The notes below the pieces were generated by a model, which was given only the letters and a program-made list of their open reading frames with translations, searched no databases and was not told the origin of the DNA. The translations under genes were made by a program, and so were the position numbers. DNA of 16,664 nucleotides from DTU036 sp964346475 (GTDB taxonomy: Bacteria > Bacillota > Clostridia > Peptostreptococcales > Acidaminobacteraceae): contig CAYFUM010000029.1 of NCBI GenBank assembly GCA_964346475.1, positions 1 to 16,664 of the forward strand. The letters run 5' to 3'. Of the stretch, positions 1 through 5,749 are shown piece after piece. The first letter of the stretch is position 1; the number at the start of each line of letters is the position of its first letter.

Positions 1-393
1 AATTTTGAGGATAGGGAGGCTTCCCTGAGCTCTTCGGAGACCATTTCTGTAGAGGTCATCTATGCCCTAAATGGACCTACTGTCAGCGAGTATGCAGCCT
101 TTTTAAATATCTCCCATCCCAATGCAGCCTACAAAATAAATTCCCTGGTGAAAAAGGGCTATATAAAAAAGATCCGTTCCCAGGAGGACAGAAGGGAGTT
201 CCACCTGGAGGTCACCGATAAGTTCCACGCCTATAATGATCTTAAAAACAGCTATATAAAAAAGGTGACCAGCAGGATGGAGGAGCATTTTTCCAGTGAG
301 GATGTGGCAAGGCTTGAGTATTTTTTAAAGGTTATCTCCGAGGAGCTTATGCCTGAAATAACCCAGGCTATGGCTGGAAGAGAGCTGAGATAG
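1..393 (+). CDS. MarR-family transcriptional regulator, 5' end missing
   Basis: The open frame enters from the left edge, so the N-terminus is outside the window; 130 residues are visible, ending at TAG 391-393. The visible part holds a MarR winged helix: a helix-turn-helix around TVSEYAAFLNISHPNAAYKI (DNA-recognition part), then the beta wing with KKGYIKKIRSQEDRREF, where the DxR dipeptide of the wing (D-R-R) is typical of the family, followed by a C-terminal dimerisation helix region. MarR proteins are dimeric repressors or activators that often sense small phenolic or oxidant ligands and control neighbouring genes. The ligand is unknown; no target can be named because the upstream context is missing. 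The family call is secure, the function open. Confidence 0.88.
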   Translation, partial: NFEDREASLSSSETISVEVIYALNGPTVSEYAAFLNISHPNAAYKINSLVKKGYIKKIRSQEDRREFHLEVTDKFHAYNDLKNSYIKKVTSRMEEHFSSEDVARLEYFLKVISEELMPEITQAMAGRELR

Positions 394-408
394 AGGCTAG
401 ATTTAGTG

Positions 409-441
409 CAGAACAAAGAGGGATTTTTGTTCTGTTTTTTT
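409..441 (+). terminator. Rho-independent terminator after the MarR gene
   Basis: Arms CAGAACAAA (409-417) and TTTGTTCTG (426-434) pair perfectly over 9 bp around a short loop, followed directly by seven T (435-441). It closes the MarR gene, and its T tract lies just upstream of the next gene's -10 box. Confidence 0.85.
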
Positions 442-450
442 ATGGGAAAG

Positions 451-471
451 TGCTATAATCTAGCCAGGAGG
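451..471 (+). promoter_or_regulatory. Extended -10 promoter with the RBS almost at the transcript start
   Basis: TGC-TATAAT (TG 451-452, TATAAT 454-459) is a perfect extended -10. No good -35 lies at 17 bp; the region upstream is the terminator hairpin. The expected start of transcription, 6-8 bases after the -10, falls on the AGGAGG at 466-471, so the mRNA leader would be only about 11 bases before the ATG at 477. Confidence 0.6.
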
Positions 472-476
472 CGGCC

Positions 477-1559
477 ATGATTACTAAAATACAAATTAGC
501 CCCAGTGTGGGTGTCTTCCATGTAAATGTCACGCTAAACAGCTGGGAAATCCCTGCTGGCCAGGTCTATTTAAATAGCCGGGTTTTAATCTCTGACTTTC
601 TTGTAGATGATAGGGAGAGGTTGGTGCTGCCAAGGCGGGAGGGAGAGCTCTATCTCTACCAGCTGCCCCCAGGCCACAGCTATAGCTTTAGCTATCAAAT
701 CTATCTTGAAGCTAGCAGCGACTTGCTTTTTATTGAGGATGATGGCAGCTATCTTCCCAGCTTTGGCCAGGATAGTCCCTCTATGCGTAAAACCCAGATA
801 ACCCTGCCCGAGGATCTAGTGGTCCTATCCAGCCACAGGATGGAGAGGATGCAAAGAAGAAAGGGTCTTTTGCGTTTCTTTTTTGAGGGGGAGGAGGGAG
901 GCTTTTTTTCCATTGCTCCCTATTATGGCGATAGGATTTTTTCTGGAGAGCTCTACCACCTTAAAAGGGATATAAATAGGGAAATTTTAAATAGGTTTCT
1001 TAAAAACGCCTGGGACTACATGTATAAGAACTATGGCGACATTATCTCCAAGGGCCCTATAAGCTACATAGGCCTGGATGGGGATAGGAAGCCCTTTGCC
1101 AGGGAGAGGCTGATATTTTTTGGCTGGCCTGAGAGGGAAAAGCCCAGGGATTTTGAAGAGGTGGTTTTAAGCTACCTAGCTCTTGGCTGGCAGCTTGATA
1201 AAAATGAGCCCCTGGACAAGGGCCTTCTTATGTTTTTTCTAGGAGAGCTGGTGGAGGACTTTTATTCTAGAGAGGAGCTGGAGGGCTTTTATAAGCAGCA
1301 TGGTCTGGAGGAGAAAAGAGTCATATCCAGGCCCCTGGAGAGCCTGGTGGCCAGGGACCTCAGCCTGGGTTTTTGGATCCTCCTTAGAGACCTAAAGGAC
1401 TTTTTATCAGGAGAGGTCTTCTATCCTATAATGAAGCTCATCCTAGGGGATTTAGATAGGAAGCCCCTTAGTCTAGAGGCCCTGGTGGAGGCTTTTTCTG
1501 ATCTATCCTGGAAGGAGGATACTAGAAGCTTCTTAGAGGGGAGGGTCTATGAAAACTAG
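477..1559 (+). CDS. Uncharacterised protein, possible degenerate M1-peptidase-like fold
   Basis: A 360-residue protein that I do not firmly recognise. The ATG has AGGAGG five bases upstream. There is no signal peptide or clear membrane segment. The order of parts recalls M1 (gluzincin) aminopeptidases: a beta-rich N-terminal half (about 1-165) ending in GGFFSIAPYYGDRI, a helix with WDYMYKNYGD (about 179-188), a strand (ISYIGL), then FEEVVLSYLALGWQ (226-239) where an M1 enzyme has HExxHxW, and PLDKGLLMFF (245-254) where it has WLNEGxA. In this alignment every zinc ligand and the catalytic Glu is replaced (SYLAL for HExxH, Lys248 for the Glu of NEG) and the loop between is short, so it would be inactive. 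That reading is inference by eye. It overlaps the next gene by 11 bases, which suggests co-translation with the HAD phosphatase. Confidence 0.55.
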   Translation: MITKIQISPSVGVFHVNVTLNSWEIPAGQVYLNSRVLISDFLVDDRERLVLPRREGELYLYQLPPGHSYSFSYQIYLEASSDLLFIEDDGSYLPSFGQDSPSMRKTQITLPEDLVVLSSHRMERMQRRKGLLRFFFEGEEGGFFSIAPYYGDRIFSGELYHLKRDINREILNRFLKNAWDYMYKNYGDIISKGPISYIGLDGDRKPFARERLIFFGWPEREKPRDFEEVVLSYLALGWQLDKNEPLDKGLLMFFLGELVEDFYSREELEGFYKQHGLEEKRVISRPLESLVARDLSLGFWILLRDLKDFLSGEVFYPIMKLILGDLDRKPLSLEALVEAFSDLSWKEDTRSFLEGRVYEN

Positions 1560-2157
1560 GGCAGTGATTTTTGATCTTGATGGAACCCTGGTCGATAGTA
1601 TAGGGGATATCCATGGGGCTGTGGCCTATAGCTTTAGGTATTTTAAACAACCTGAGCCCACTAGCCAGGAGGTCCTGGCGGCTATTGGTAAGGGACCTCT
1701 GGTCTTAATGGAGAGGCTGGGAGCTAAAAAACCAGAGGACTATGTAGAAATTTATAAGGATTATTATAATAAGAACTTTCATGAGTTTAGCAGGGTCTAT
1801 GAGGGAATAGGGGAGCTCCTTGAAGAACTTAATGCCAGGGGACTTCTACTTGGGGTTCTTAGCAACAAGCATCATGAGGCTCTTCTTAGGGTCTGTGATT
1901 GGTTTTTTCCAGGAGTTTTCCAGGAGGTCCTGGGAACTGGAAGTTTTGAAAGAAAGCCCAGTCCCCAGGGAATCTTTTACCTTCTAGACCAGCTGGGTGT
2001 AGAGAGGGAGGAAGTCATCTACCTAGGGGATAGTGGGGTTGATGTTGAGACAATAAAAAGAGCCCGGATTAGGGGCTTTCAGGTCCTTTGGGGCTATGAA
2101 GGTGATCTTGGAGGGCCCTCCCTTTCTAGGCCAGGGGAACTTCTTTCCCACCTTTAA
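1549..2157 (+). CDS. HAD-superfamily phosphatase, phosphoglycolate phosphatase-like
   Basis: A 202-residue HAD subfamily IA hydrolase. Motif I is FDLDGTLVDS with nucleophile Asp9 and acid/base Asp11; motif II is the Ser-Asn-Lys at 105-107; motif III Lys is in ERKP (Lys136); motif IV is YLGDSGVD with Asp161 and Asp165. An alpha-helical cap (about 18-90) lies between motifs I and II, the C1 cap seen in phosphoglycolate phosphatases and related sugar-phosphate or nucleotide phosphatases. It is likely a cytoplasmic small-molecule phosphomonoesterase; the substrate cannot be read from sequence. Its ATG lies 11 bases inside the end of the upstream gene, in a different frame, so translation is probably coupled. 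Its 3' end overlaps the convergent membrane-protein gene by 32 bases and no terminator lies between them. Confidence 0.85.
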   Translation: MKTRAVIFDLDGTLVDSIGDIHGAVAYSFRYFKQPEPTSQEVLAAIGKGPLVLMERLGAKKPEDYVEIYKDYYNKNFHEFSRVYEGIGELLEELNARGLLLGVLSNKHHEALLRVCDWFFPGVFQEVLGTGSFERKPSPQGIFYLLDQLGVEREEVIYLGDSGVDVETIKRARIRGFQVLWGYEGDLGGPSLSRPGELLSHL

Positions 2158-2617
2158 AGGGAAAGGCCAGGTTTATTAAAAGGGCCACGGCTATTCCTAT
2201 CAGGGTATCGGTTATGCGGCTTTGTACAAAGGATAGGACCTTAAGGTCCTCAAAGTGGCCTATGACAACGGAGTAGTAGACCACGCAGGAAAAGCCCGCC
2301 GAAAAGGGAGTCTTTAGCAGGAGGTTTATATTTATTATGGGCATGGCCATAAGGGATATGATGGCTATATAGAGAAGGGAGCCGTAGTTAATTCCAAGGC
2401 TTTGAAAGAGGACTAGGCTTATAAGGCCAACTCCCCCTCCTATAAAGGTGCCTAGACCCCGGTTTAGGGCCTGGCGGTAGGTCATCTCCTTGTCCTTTTG
2501 CAGGCAGAGTATGGCGGCTACCACGGCAAAAAAGGGCATGCCCTGACGAAAGATATCTATAATAAGGCAAAGGGCTACAGCTATAACAGTTTTAATTATG
2601 CGAAGTCCAAATCTCAT
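2126..2617 (-). CDS. Aromatic acid exporter-type (DUF939/FUSC-like) small membrane protein
   Basis: A 163-residue membrane protein with about four hydrophobic segments. It begins MRFGLRIIKTVIAVALCL and contains the patterns FFAVVAAILCLQKDKEMTYR and RGLGTFIGGGVGLI, characteristic of the N-terminal membrane half of the DUF939/ArAE_1 family (related to FUSC aromatic acid exporters). Many family members carry an added cytoplasmic C-terminal domain; this one ends soon after the last membrane segment (LINLAFPF), so it is the short form. The ATG (complement of 2615-2617) has AGGAGG (complement of 2623-2628) five bases upstream. A probable efflux or envelope role is inferred from family only; no substrate is established. 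It converges on, and overlaps, the HAD phosphatase gene. Confidence 0.8.
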   Translation of the reverse strand: MRFGLRIIKTVIAVALCLIIDIFRQGMPFFAVVAAILCLQKDKEMTYRQALNRGLGTFIGGGVGLISLVLFQSLGINYGSLLYIAIISLMAMPIININLLLKTPFSAGFSCVVYYSVVIGHFEDLKVLSFVQSRITDTLIGIAVALLINLAFPFKGGKEVPLA

Positions 2618-2643
2618 AAAGACCTCCTCTAGAGTATAGAGGT

Positions 2644-2649
2644 ATTATA
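2644..2649 (-). promoter_or_regulatory. -10 box for the minus-strand membrane protein gene
   Basis: The complement of 2644-2649 is TATAAT, about 26 bases upstream of the start codon. The -35 at 17 bp (complement of 2667-2672, TTCCTC) is poor. The 80-base gap to uppP must also hold the divergent promoter for that gene. Confidence 0.45.
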
Positions 2650-2677
2650 ACAAAATTAATAGAAAAGAGGAAAGTAA

Positions 2678-2704
2678 ATGACTAGACAGGTAAGCCTATG
2701 CTAA
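2678..2704 (+). other. Possible 8-codon upstream ORF overlapping the uppP start
   Basis: ATG at 2678, preceded by GAGGAAAG, opens a frame reading MTRQVSLC and stopping at TAA 2702-2704, across the uppP ATG at 2698 in another frame. uppP itself has only a weak ribosome site, so ribosomes ending on the small frame could reinitiate at uppP. A short chance frame is the alternative. Confidence 0.3.
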
Positions 2705-3516
2705 ATCTAATAAAGGCAGTTATCTTTGGAATTGTGGAGGGCATAACCGAGTGGCTTCCCATAAGTTCTACAGGCCATATGATTATACTGGATGAAATAA
2801 TAAAGCTTGATGTCAGCCAGGCCTTTATGGATATGTATCTTGTGGTGATCCAGCTGGGAGCCATAATGGCGGTGGTGGTGCTCTACTGGAAGGATATCTT
2901 CCCCTTTGAGTTGAGGCCTCTGGGGATTAAAAGAGATAAGATGATCATGTGGTTTAAGATTGTCTTTGCCTCTATTCCGGCGGGGGTTATAGGTATCCTC
3001 TTTAAGTCTACCTTTAATAAGTATTTTTATAACTCCTTTTCCGTGGCCCTAGCCCTTATTATAGTGGGGATTCTTTTTATTTTTTTTGAAAATAAGAATA
3101 GGGACCAGGAGATCAGGGTTAATAGCATTAGAAAGATCAGCTACAGGGACGCCTTTATAGTGGGCATTTTCCAGCTCCTGGCAGCCGTCTTTCCTGGGAC
3201 CTCCAGGAGTGGAGCTACCATCCTAGGGGGGATCTACCTGGGTTTTTCCAGAAGGATTGCCGCCGAGTTCACCTTTTTTATGGCTATACCTGCTATGTTT
3301 GGAGCCTCGGTGCTGGAACTTAGAAACTTTGGGGGTTTTTCCTTGGGAGAGTTTTTTATCCTGCTGGTCTCTATGCTGGTCAGCTATCTTACCAGTGTCT
3401 ACGTTATACGCTTTCTAATGGACTATATAAAAAAGCATGACTTTAAGGCCTTTGGCTGGTATAGGATTGTTCTGGGAGGCCTGGTAATACTTGCCTCTCT
3501 GATCTTTAAAAAATAG
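2698..3516 (+). CDS. uppP: Undecaprenyl-diphosphatase UppP (BacA)
   Basis: A 272-residue polytopic membrane protein of the BacA/UppP family. It removes a phosphate from undecaprenyl diphosphate on the outer face of the membrane, recycling the lipid carrier for peptidoglycan and other wall polymers, and gives bacitracin tolerance when abundant. Both hallmark regions are intact: EGITEWLPISSTGH (residues 14-27, with Glu14, Glu18 and His27 matching the catalytic Glu and His positions) and FPGTSRSGATILGG (165-178, with Arg170). Length matches the family. The start at 2698 is fixed by an in-frame stop at 2683-2685; the ribosome site is weak, see the small upstream frame. The VOC gene follows after 8 bases, so the two are probably one transcript. 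Confidence 0.95.
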   Translation: MLNLIKAVIFGIVEGITEWLPISSTGHMIILDEIIKLDVSQAFMDMYLVVIQLGAIMAVVVLYWKDIFPFELRPLGIKRDKMIMWFKIVFASIPAGVIGILFKSTFNKYFYNSFSVALALIIVGILFIFFENKNRDQEIRVNSIRKISYRDAFIVGIFQLLAAVFPGTSRSGATILGGIYLGFSRRIAAEFTFFMAIPAMFGASVLELRNFGGFSLGEFFILLVSMLVSYLTSVYVIRFLMDYIKKHDFKAFGWYRIVLGGLVILASLIFKK

Positions 3517-3524
3517 GAGGAAAG

Positions 3525-3881
3525 ATGGATTTTAAGTGGGTTACCCTGCAGGTTGAGGATATGGATAAGTCCCTGGCTTTTTATAGGGATATAGTTGGAC
3601 TTAGGATTACTGAGGAAATAAAAACTGCTGATACAGAGATTTATTTTCTTGGTGAGGGCAGCACCAGGGTGGAGCTTATTTCCTCCCCGGAAGCCGGTGG
3701 GCAGATGGGCCCATCAATTTCTCTTGGCTTTGGGGTAAAAGACCTTGATGGGATGATGGCCTTTATTAAAGCCAAGGGGCTTGATGTCCACAGCGGTCCC
3801 TTTTCTCCAAGCCCTGGTATTAGGTTCTTCTACCTTCTAGATCCCTCGGGACTCAGAGTCCAGTTTGTTGAGTTTAGCTAA
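3525..3881 (+). CDS. VOC-superfamily (glyoxalase/bleomycin-resistance fold) protein
   Basis: A 118-residue protein with two beta-alpha-beta-beta-beta modules of the vicinal oxygen chelate fold: first WVTLQVEDMDKSLAFYRDIVG, second SLGFGVKDLDGMMAFIKAKG, ending FYLLDPSGLRVQFVEF. The Glu ligands are present (Glu50 in RVELI, Glu116 in VQFVEF), but the His positions at the start of each module are occupied by Trp5 and by Ser or Ile near 64-66. A full two-His, two-Glu metal site is therefore absent, so lactoylglutathione lyase activity is unlikely; a binding or resistance role, or use of other ligands, is more likely. AGGAGG lies directly upstream of the ATG. It appears co-transcribed with uppP. Confidence 0.85.
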   Translation: MDFKWVTLQVEDMDKSLAFYRDIVGLRITEEIKTADTEIYFLGEGSTRVELISSPEAGGQMGPSISLGFGVKDLDGMMAFIKAKGLDVHSGPFSPSPGIRFFYLLDPSGLRVQFVEFS

Positions 3882-3897
3882 AGAGCCCTATAGACTC

Positions 3898-3928
3898 TTA
3901 AAAGCGTCGGCCCTGCCGGCGCTTTTAC
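3898..3928. terminator. Two-way intrinsic terminator between convergent genes
   Basis: AAAGCGTCGGC and GCCGGCGCTTT form an 11-bp stem (one G-U pair) with a CCT loop. TTTT follows on the plus strand, and AAAA precedes it, giving a U tract on the other strand too. It can stop both the VOC gene and the minus-strand XRE regulator. Confidence 0.8.
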
Positions 3929-3961
3929 TTTATGTAATTTTAAGGTCCTTAGCTCCCTTCT

Positions 3962-4159
3962 TCATTTTTTTTCTAGTAGACTTTTTATATCATCATTAAA
4001 TAGCTCTGAAAGTTTAACCAAGTTATCAAAAGAAGGATTTCTTCTGCCATTTTCATACATGCTGATGGTGCTCTTGGAGCAGCCCAGGATCTGGGCGAAT
4101 TCTCTTTGAGATAGCTTGTGTTTTTTTCTAAGGGCTCTTAGCTTGTTGCCAAAACTCAT
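3962..4159 (-). CDS. Small XRE-family HTH repressor (cI/Xre-like), divergent partner A
   Basis: A 65-residue protein made of one helix-turn-helix domain of the XRE/Cro-C1 type: KLRALRKKHKLSQREFAQIL, then GCSKSTISMYENGRRNPS as turn and recognition helix, then a closing helical part. There is no ligand-binding or protease domain. A longer frame open to 4270 exists, but the start at complement 4157-4159 is preferred because GGAG lies seven bases upstream and the domain begins right after it (MSFGNKLRAL); the extra residues would be encoded by operator DNA. It is divergent from the regulator at 4291 and shares its control region with three palindromes. It probably represses its own promoter and its partner's, which is inference from layout. 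Confidence 0.88.
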   Translation of the reverse strand: MSFGNKLRALRKKHKLSQREFAQILGCSKSTISMYENGRRNPSFDNLVKLSELFNDDIKSLLEKK

Positions 4160-4189
4160 TATGATCTCCTTATGTCCTTTTCTTATATA

Positions 4190-4206
4190 ATACACGACAC
4201 GTGTAT
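4190..4206. promoter_or_regulatory. Operator palindrome 1
   Basis: ATACAC-GACAC-GTGTAT, 17 bp with perfect 6-bp half sites. It belongs to a set of three matching RTACAC-N5-GTGTAY. It covers the expected transcript start and part of the -10 (complement of 4205-4210) of the minus-strand regulator. Confidence 0.75.
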
Positions 4207-4210
4207 TATA
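4205..4210 (-). promoter_or_regulatory. -10 box of the minus-strand XRE gene
   Basis: The complement of 4205-4210 is TATAAT. A weak -35, TTGCAT (complement of 4227-4232), stands 16 bp upstream. The -10 sits across the junction of operators 1 and 2, so a bound repressor would block it. Confidence 0.5.
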
Positions 4211-4224
4211 CACAATACGTGTAC
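4208..4224. promoter_or_regulatory. Operator palindrome 2
   Basis: ATACAC-AATAC-GTGTAC, same design as operators 1 and 3. It starts two bases after operator 1 (centres 18 bp apart, under two helical turns), which would suit cooperative binding. Confidence 0.75.
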
Positions 4225-4242
4225 AAATGCAATGGTAATTAC

Positions 4243-4271
4243 TTGACTGGGGTACACAAATAGTGTACACT
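4243..4271 (+). promoter_or_regulatory. Promoter of the plus-strand XRE gene
   Basis: -35 TTGACT (4243-4248) and -10 TACACT (4266-4271) are separated by exactly 17 bp. Operator 3 fills the spacer and the first bases of the -10. Transcription would start near 4278, on the GGAGG ribosome site. Confidence 0.65.
4252..4268. promoter_or_regulatory. Operator palindrome 3
   Basis: GTACAC-AAATA-GTGTAC, 17 bp with perfect half sites, lying between the -35 and -10 of the plus-strand regulator and overlapping the -10. Its centre is 44 bp from that of operator 2. Confidence 0.75.
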
Positions 4272-4290
4272 TCACTTGGAGGAAAGAGCT

Positions 4291-4488
4291 ATGGATGCAA
4301 AGGAAATTGGAAGAAGACTTAGAATGTTAAGGGGCAAAACTTCTGGAAAAGATGTCTGCAAGGCTGTGGGAATAAGCCGCTCTGCCCTCTCTATGTATGA
4401 AAGGGGACAAAGGATCCCTAAGGATGATATCAAGACCAGGCTTGCCATCTATTATAGAAAAACAGTCCAGGAAATTTTTTATGACTAG
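4291..4488 (+). CDS. Small XRE-family HTH regulator (Cro-like), divergent partner B
   Basis: A 65-residue single-domain XRE protein: EIGRRLRMLRGKTSGKDVCKAV, then GISRSALSMYERGQRIPK. The recognition-helix stretch SRSALSMYERGQR closely matches SKSTISMYENGRR of the divergent regulator, so both may read the same palindromes. The start is taken at ATG 4291, with GGAGG (4278-4282) eight bases upstream; a TTG in frame at 4276 lies ahead of that site and is unlikely. Its promoter holds operator 3. Both proteins being 65 residues, divergent and sharing operators is the layout of a cI/cro-type switch. No phage or conjugative genes are nearby. It ends 66 bases before the secreted amidase gene, with a terminator between. 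Confidence 0.88.
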   Translation: MDAKEIGRRLRMLRGKTSGKDVCKAVGISRSALSMYERGQRIPKDDIKTRLAIYYRKTVQEIFYD

Positions 4489-4490
4489 GA

Positions 4491-4513
4491 GACCGGCAGA
4501 GGCTGGTTTTTTT
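4491..4513 (+). terminator. Intrinsic terminator after the plus-strand XRE gene
   Basis: ACCGGC (4492-4497) pairs with GCTGGT (4502-4507), one G-U pair, loop AGAG, followed by a run of seven T to 4513. It separates the regulator from the amidase gene, although read-through is possible with such a short stem. Confidence 0.75.
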
Positions 4514-4541
4514 GTAAATTTTTTTCTCTTAAGTTTAAAAT
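4512..4541 (+). promoter_or_regulatory. Candidate promoter of the secreted amidase gene
   Basis: -35-like TTGTAA (4512-4517), 18-bp spacer, -10-like TAAAAT (4536-4541). The -35 overlaps the end of the terminator T tract. The ribosome site GGAAGG (4545-4550) lies where transcription would begin. Confidence 0.4.
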
Positions 4542-4554
4542 AAAGGAAGGATCC

Positions 4555-5649
4555 GTGAAGAAAAATATTGTTTTAATCCTTTTGATACTAGCCCTGTCTA
4601 GCCAGTCCTTTGCCCTTGAAGAGAAGGCTGAGGAGCTAGTTTATTCTTATTTTTCCAGCCTCTATGGTGCCTATAGTCTTAACCAGGTCCTGGACCTCTC
4701 GCCGCTTTTTGACCTGTCCTCTGCAATTTCTGCAAACTTTGTGGATAGTTTTAAATTTCTCATAGAGCGCAGGGCCTATATTGATAGGATGGGCTATGCC
4801 TATGTGGAAAAGAGAGTCTTTCCCCTGGCTATAGAGATAGAGGAGGTCTATGAGGAGGGGGACTATGGGCGAGTGGTCTTTTTCCTCAAGGCAGATGATA
4901 GCCTTGCCTATCCTCCCTTTGTCTATCCTGGTAGAAATATTTTTCACCTGAGCCGGGATAGGGAGGGCTGGAAAATCTTTGATAGACGCCATGCCTCAAT
5001 AGACTTTCATAATGAAGATGAGGAGCTTTTTGAGCCTAGATATAGCTATGAAAAAAGAGTGGAGCTACTCCAGGCTTCTATAGATAGAGAATTTTCTGGC
5101 AGCAGGGTTTTAAGGGATGACTTTATTTTCCCGGCCTTTGGTCTTAAAAAGGACCCCCTCCTATATCTGGTAAGGCATGATGATTATATCTTTGATCCTG
5201 GCAGGGCCCTTTCCTATGTGGAGGACTATATCTATGATAGGAATCCCTTCTACATGGATCTGCAGGAAAACTGTGCAAACTTTGCCTCCCAGATGCTCTA
5301 CTATGGATTTTTTGGTGAGGACTACCCCTATATTGGGGCTTGGAATAGTTATGATGGGGACTTTACTGAGAGCTGGATCTATGTAGGTCTACTGATGGAC
5401 TACATGACCAGGCCCCGCTTTAGGGAGGAAGCTGGGCCTAGATGCCAGGTCCCTAGCTCTATCTATGAGCTTAGGCTGGGGGGTGTTCTTGAGATAAAGG
5501 CCAGAGCCTCTGAAACCTATGCCCATACCATGGAACTGGTGGATTACCAGAAAATGATTTTTTCAGGTAATAATTATGATGGATATCGATATTATAGCGA
5601 TCTTAGCGGCTTTAAACGCTTTTATAACCCTTTGTTTTTCCGATTATAG
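4555..5649 (+). CDS. Secreted protein with C-terminal putative amidase (Amidase_6-like) domain
   Basis: 364 residues with a GTG start and GGAAGG four bases upstream. An N-terminal signal peptide (KKNIVLILLILALSSQSFA, likely cleaved after residue 20) points to export. Residues about 22-180 are a Tyr- and acid-rich region of unknown fold. The C-terminal part (about 214-364) resembles the Amidase_6 domain: GRALSYVEDYIYDRNPFY, then ENCANFASQMLYYG with candidate nucleophile Cys240, a Trp-rich stretch (AWNSYDGDFTESW), then YAHTMELVDY with candidate His324, and a Tyr-rich tail. This family is related to papain/NlpC-like cysteine peptidases and is found in exported Bacillota proteins, probably acting on wall peptides or amides. 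The GD before the His in relatives is GG here (309-310). It is a single-gene unit between terminators. Confidence 0.75.
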   Translation: MKKNIVLILLILALSSQSFALEEKAEELVYSYFSSLYGAYSLNQVLDLSPLFDLSSAISANFVDSFKFLIERRAYIDRMGYAYVEKRVFPLAIEIEEVYEEGDYGRVVFFLKADDSLAYPPFVYPGRNIFHLSRDREGWKIFDRRHASIDFHNEDEELFEPRYSYEKRVELLQASIDREFSGSRVLRDDFIFPAFGLKKDPLLYLVRHDDYIFDPGRALSYVEDYIYDRNPFYMDLQENCANFASQMLYYGFFGEDYPYIGAWNSYDGDFTESWIYVGLLMDYMTRPRFREEAGPRCQVPSSIYELRLGGVLEIKARASETYAHTMELVDYQKMIFSGNNYDGYRYYSDLSGFKRFYNPLFFRL

Positions 5650-5675
5650 CAATCTTTTATAGAATAGGTAACATG

Positions 5676-5705
5676 TGATAAATTTCTATCAAAATCATGT
5701 ATAAT
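5676..5705 (+). promoter_or_regulatory. nfnAB promoter with a CRP/FNR-like half-site palindrome
   Basis: -10 TATAAT (5700-5705) with a -35-like TGATAA (5676-5681) 18 bp upstream. The -35 region carries TGATA (5676-5680), six bases, TATCA (5687-5691), an inverted repeat of the size of CRP/FNR-family sites, so a regulator may act here. The regulator identity is not shown by the sequence. Confidence 0.45.
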
Positions 5706-5749
5706 GGACCTAAGAGGGCCCGGTCTAGGGCCCGGCGTCCATTATTTTT
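5701..5749 (+). terminator. Long hairpin with U tract between the amidase gene and nfnA
   Basis: Outer arms ATAATGGAC (5701-5709) and GTCCATTAT (5737-5745) match perfectly over 9 bp; inside, GGGCCC (5716-5721) pairs with GGGCCC (5728-5733) around GGTCTA; TTTT follows at once. This is a strong terminator for the upstream gene. Its 5' arm begins inside the nfnA -10, so nfnA transcripts would contain only the inner GC-rich hairpin and the T tract. Confidence 0.7.

Noticed and set aside
4160..4270. N-terminal extension of the minus-strand XRE protein to 4270
   Set aside because: It would be encoded by the operator palindromes and promoter, has no ribosome site, and the domain starts at the ATG at 4159.
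3962..5649. Prophage or integrative element around the XRE pair
   Set aside because: No integrase, structural, replication or toxin gene, and no flanking direct repeats, could be seen.
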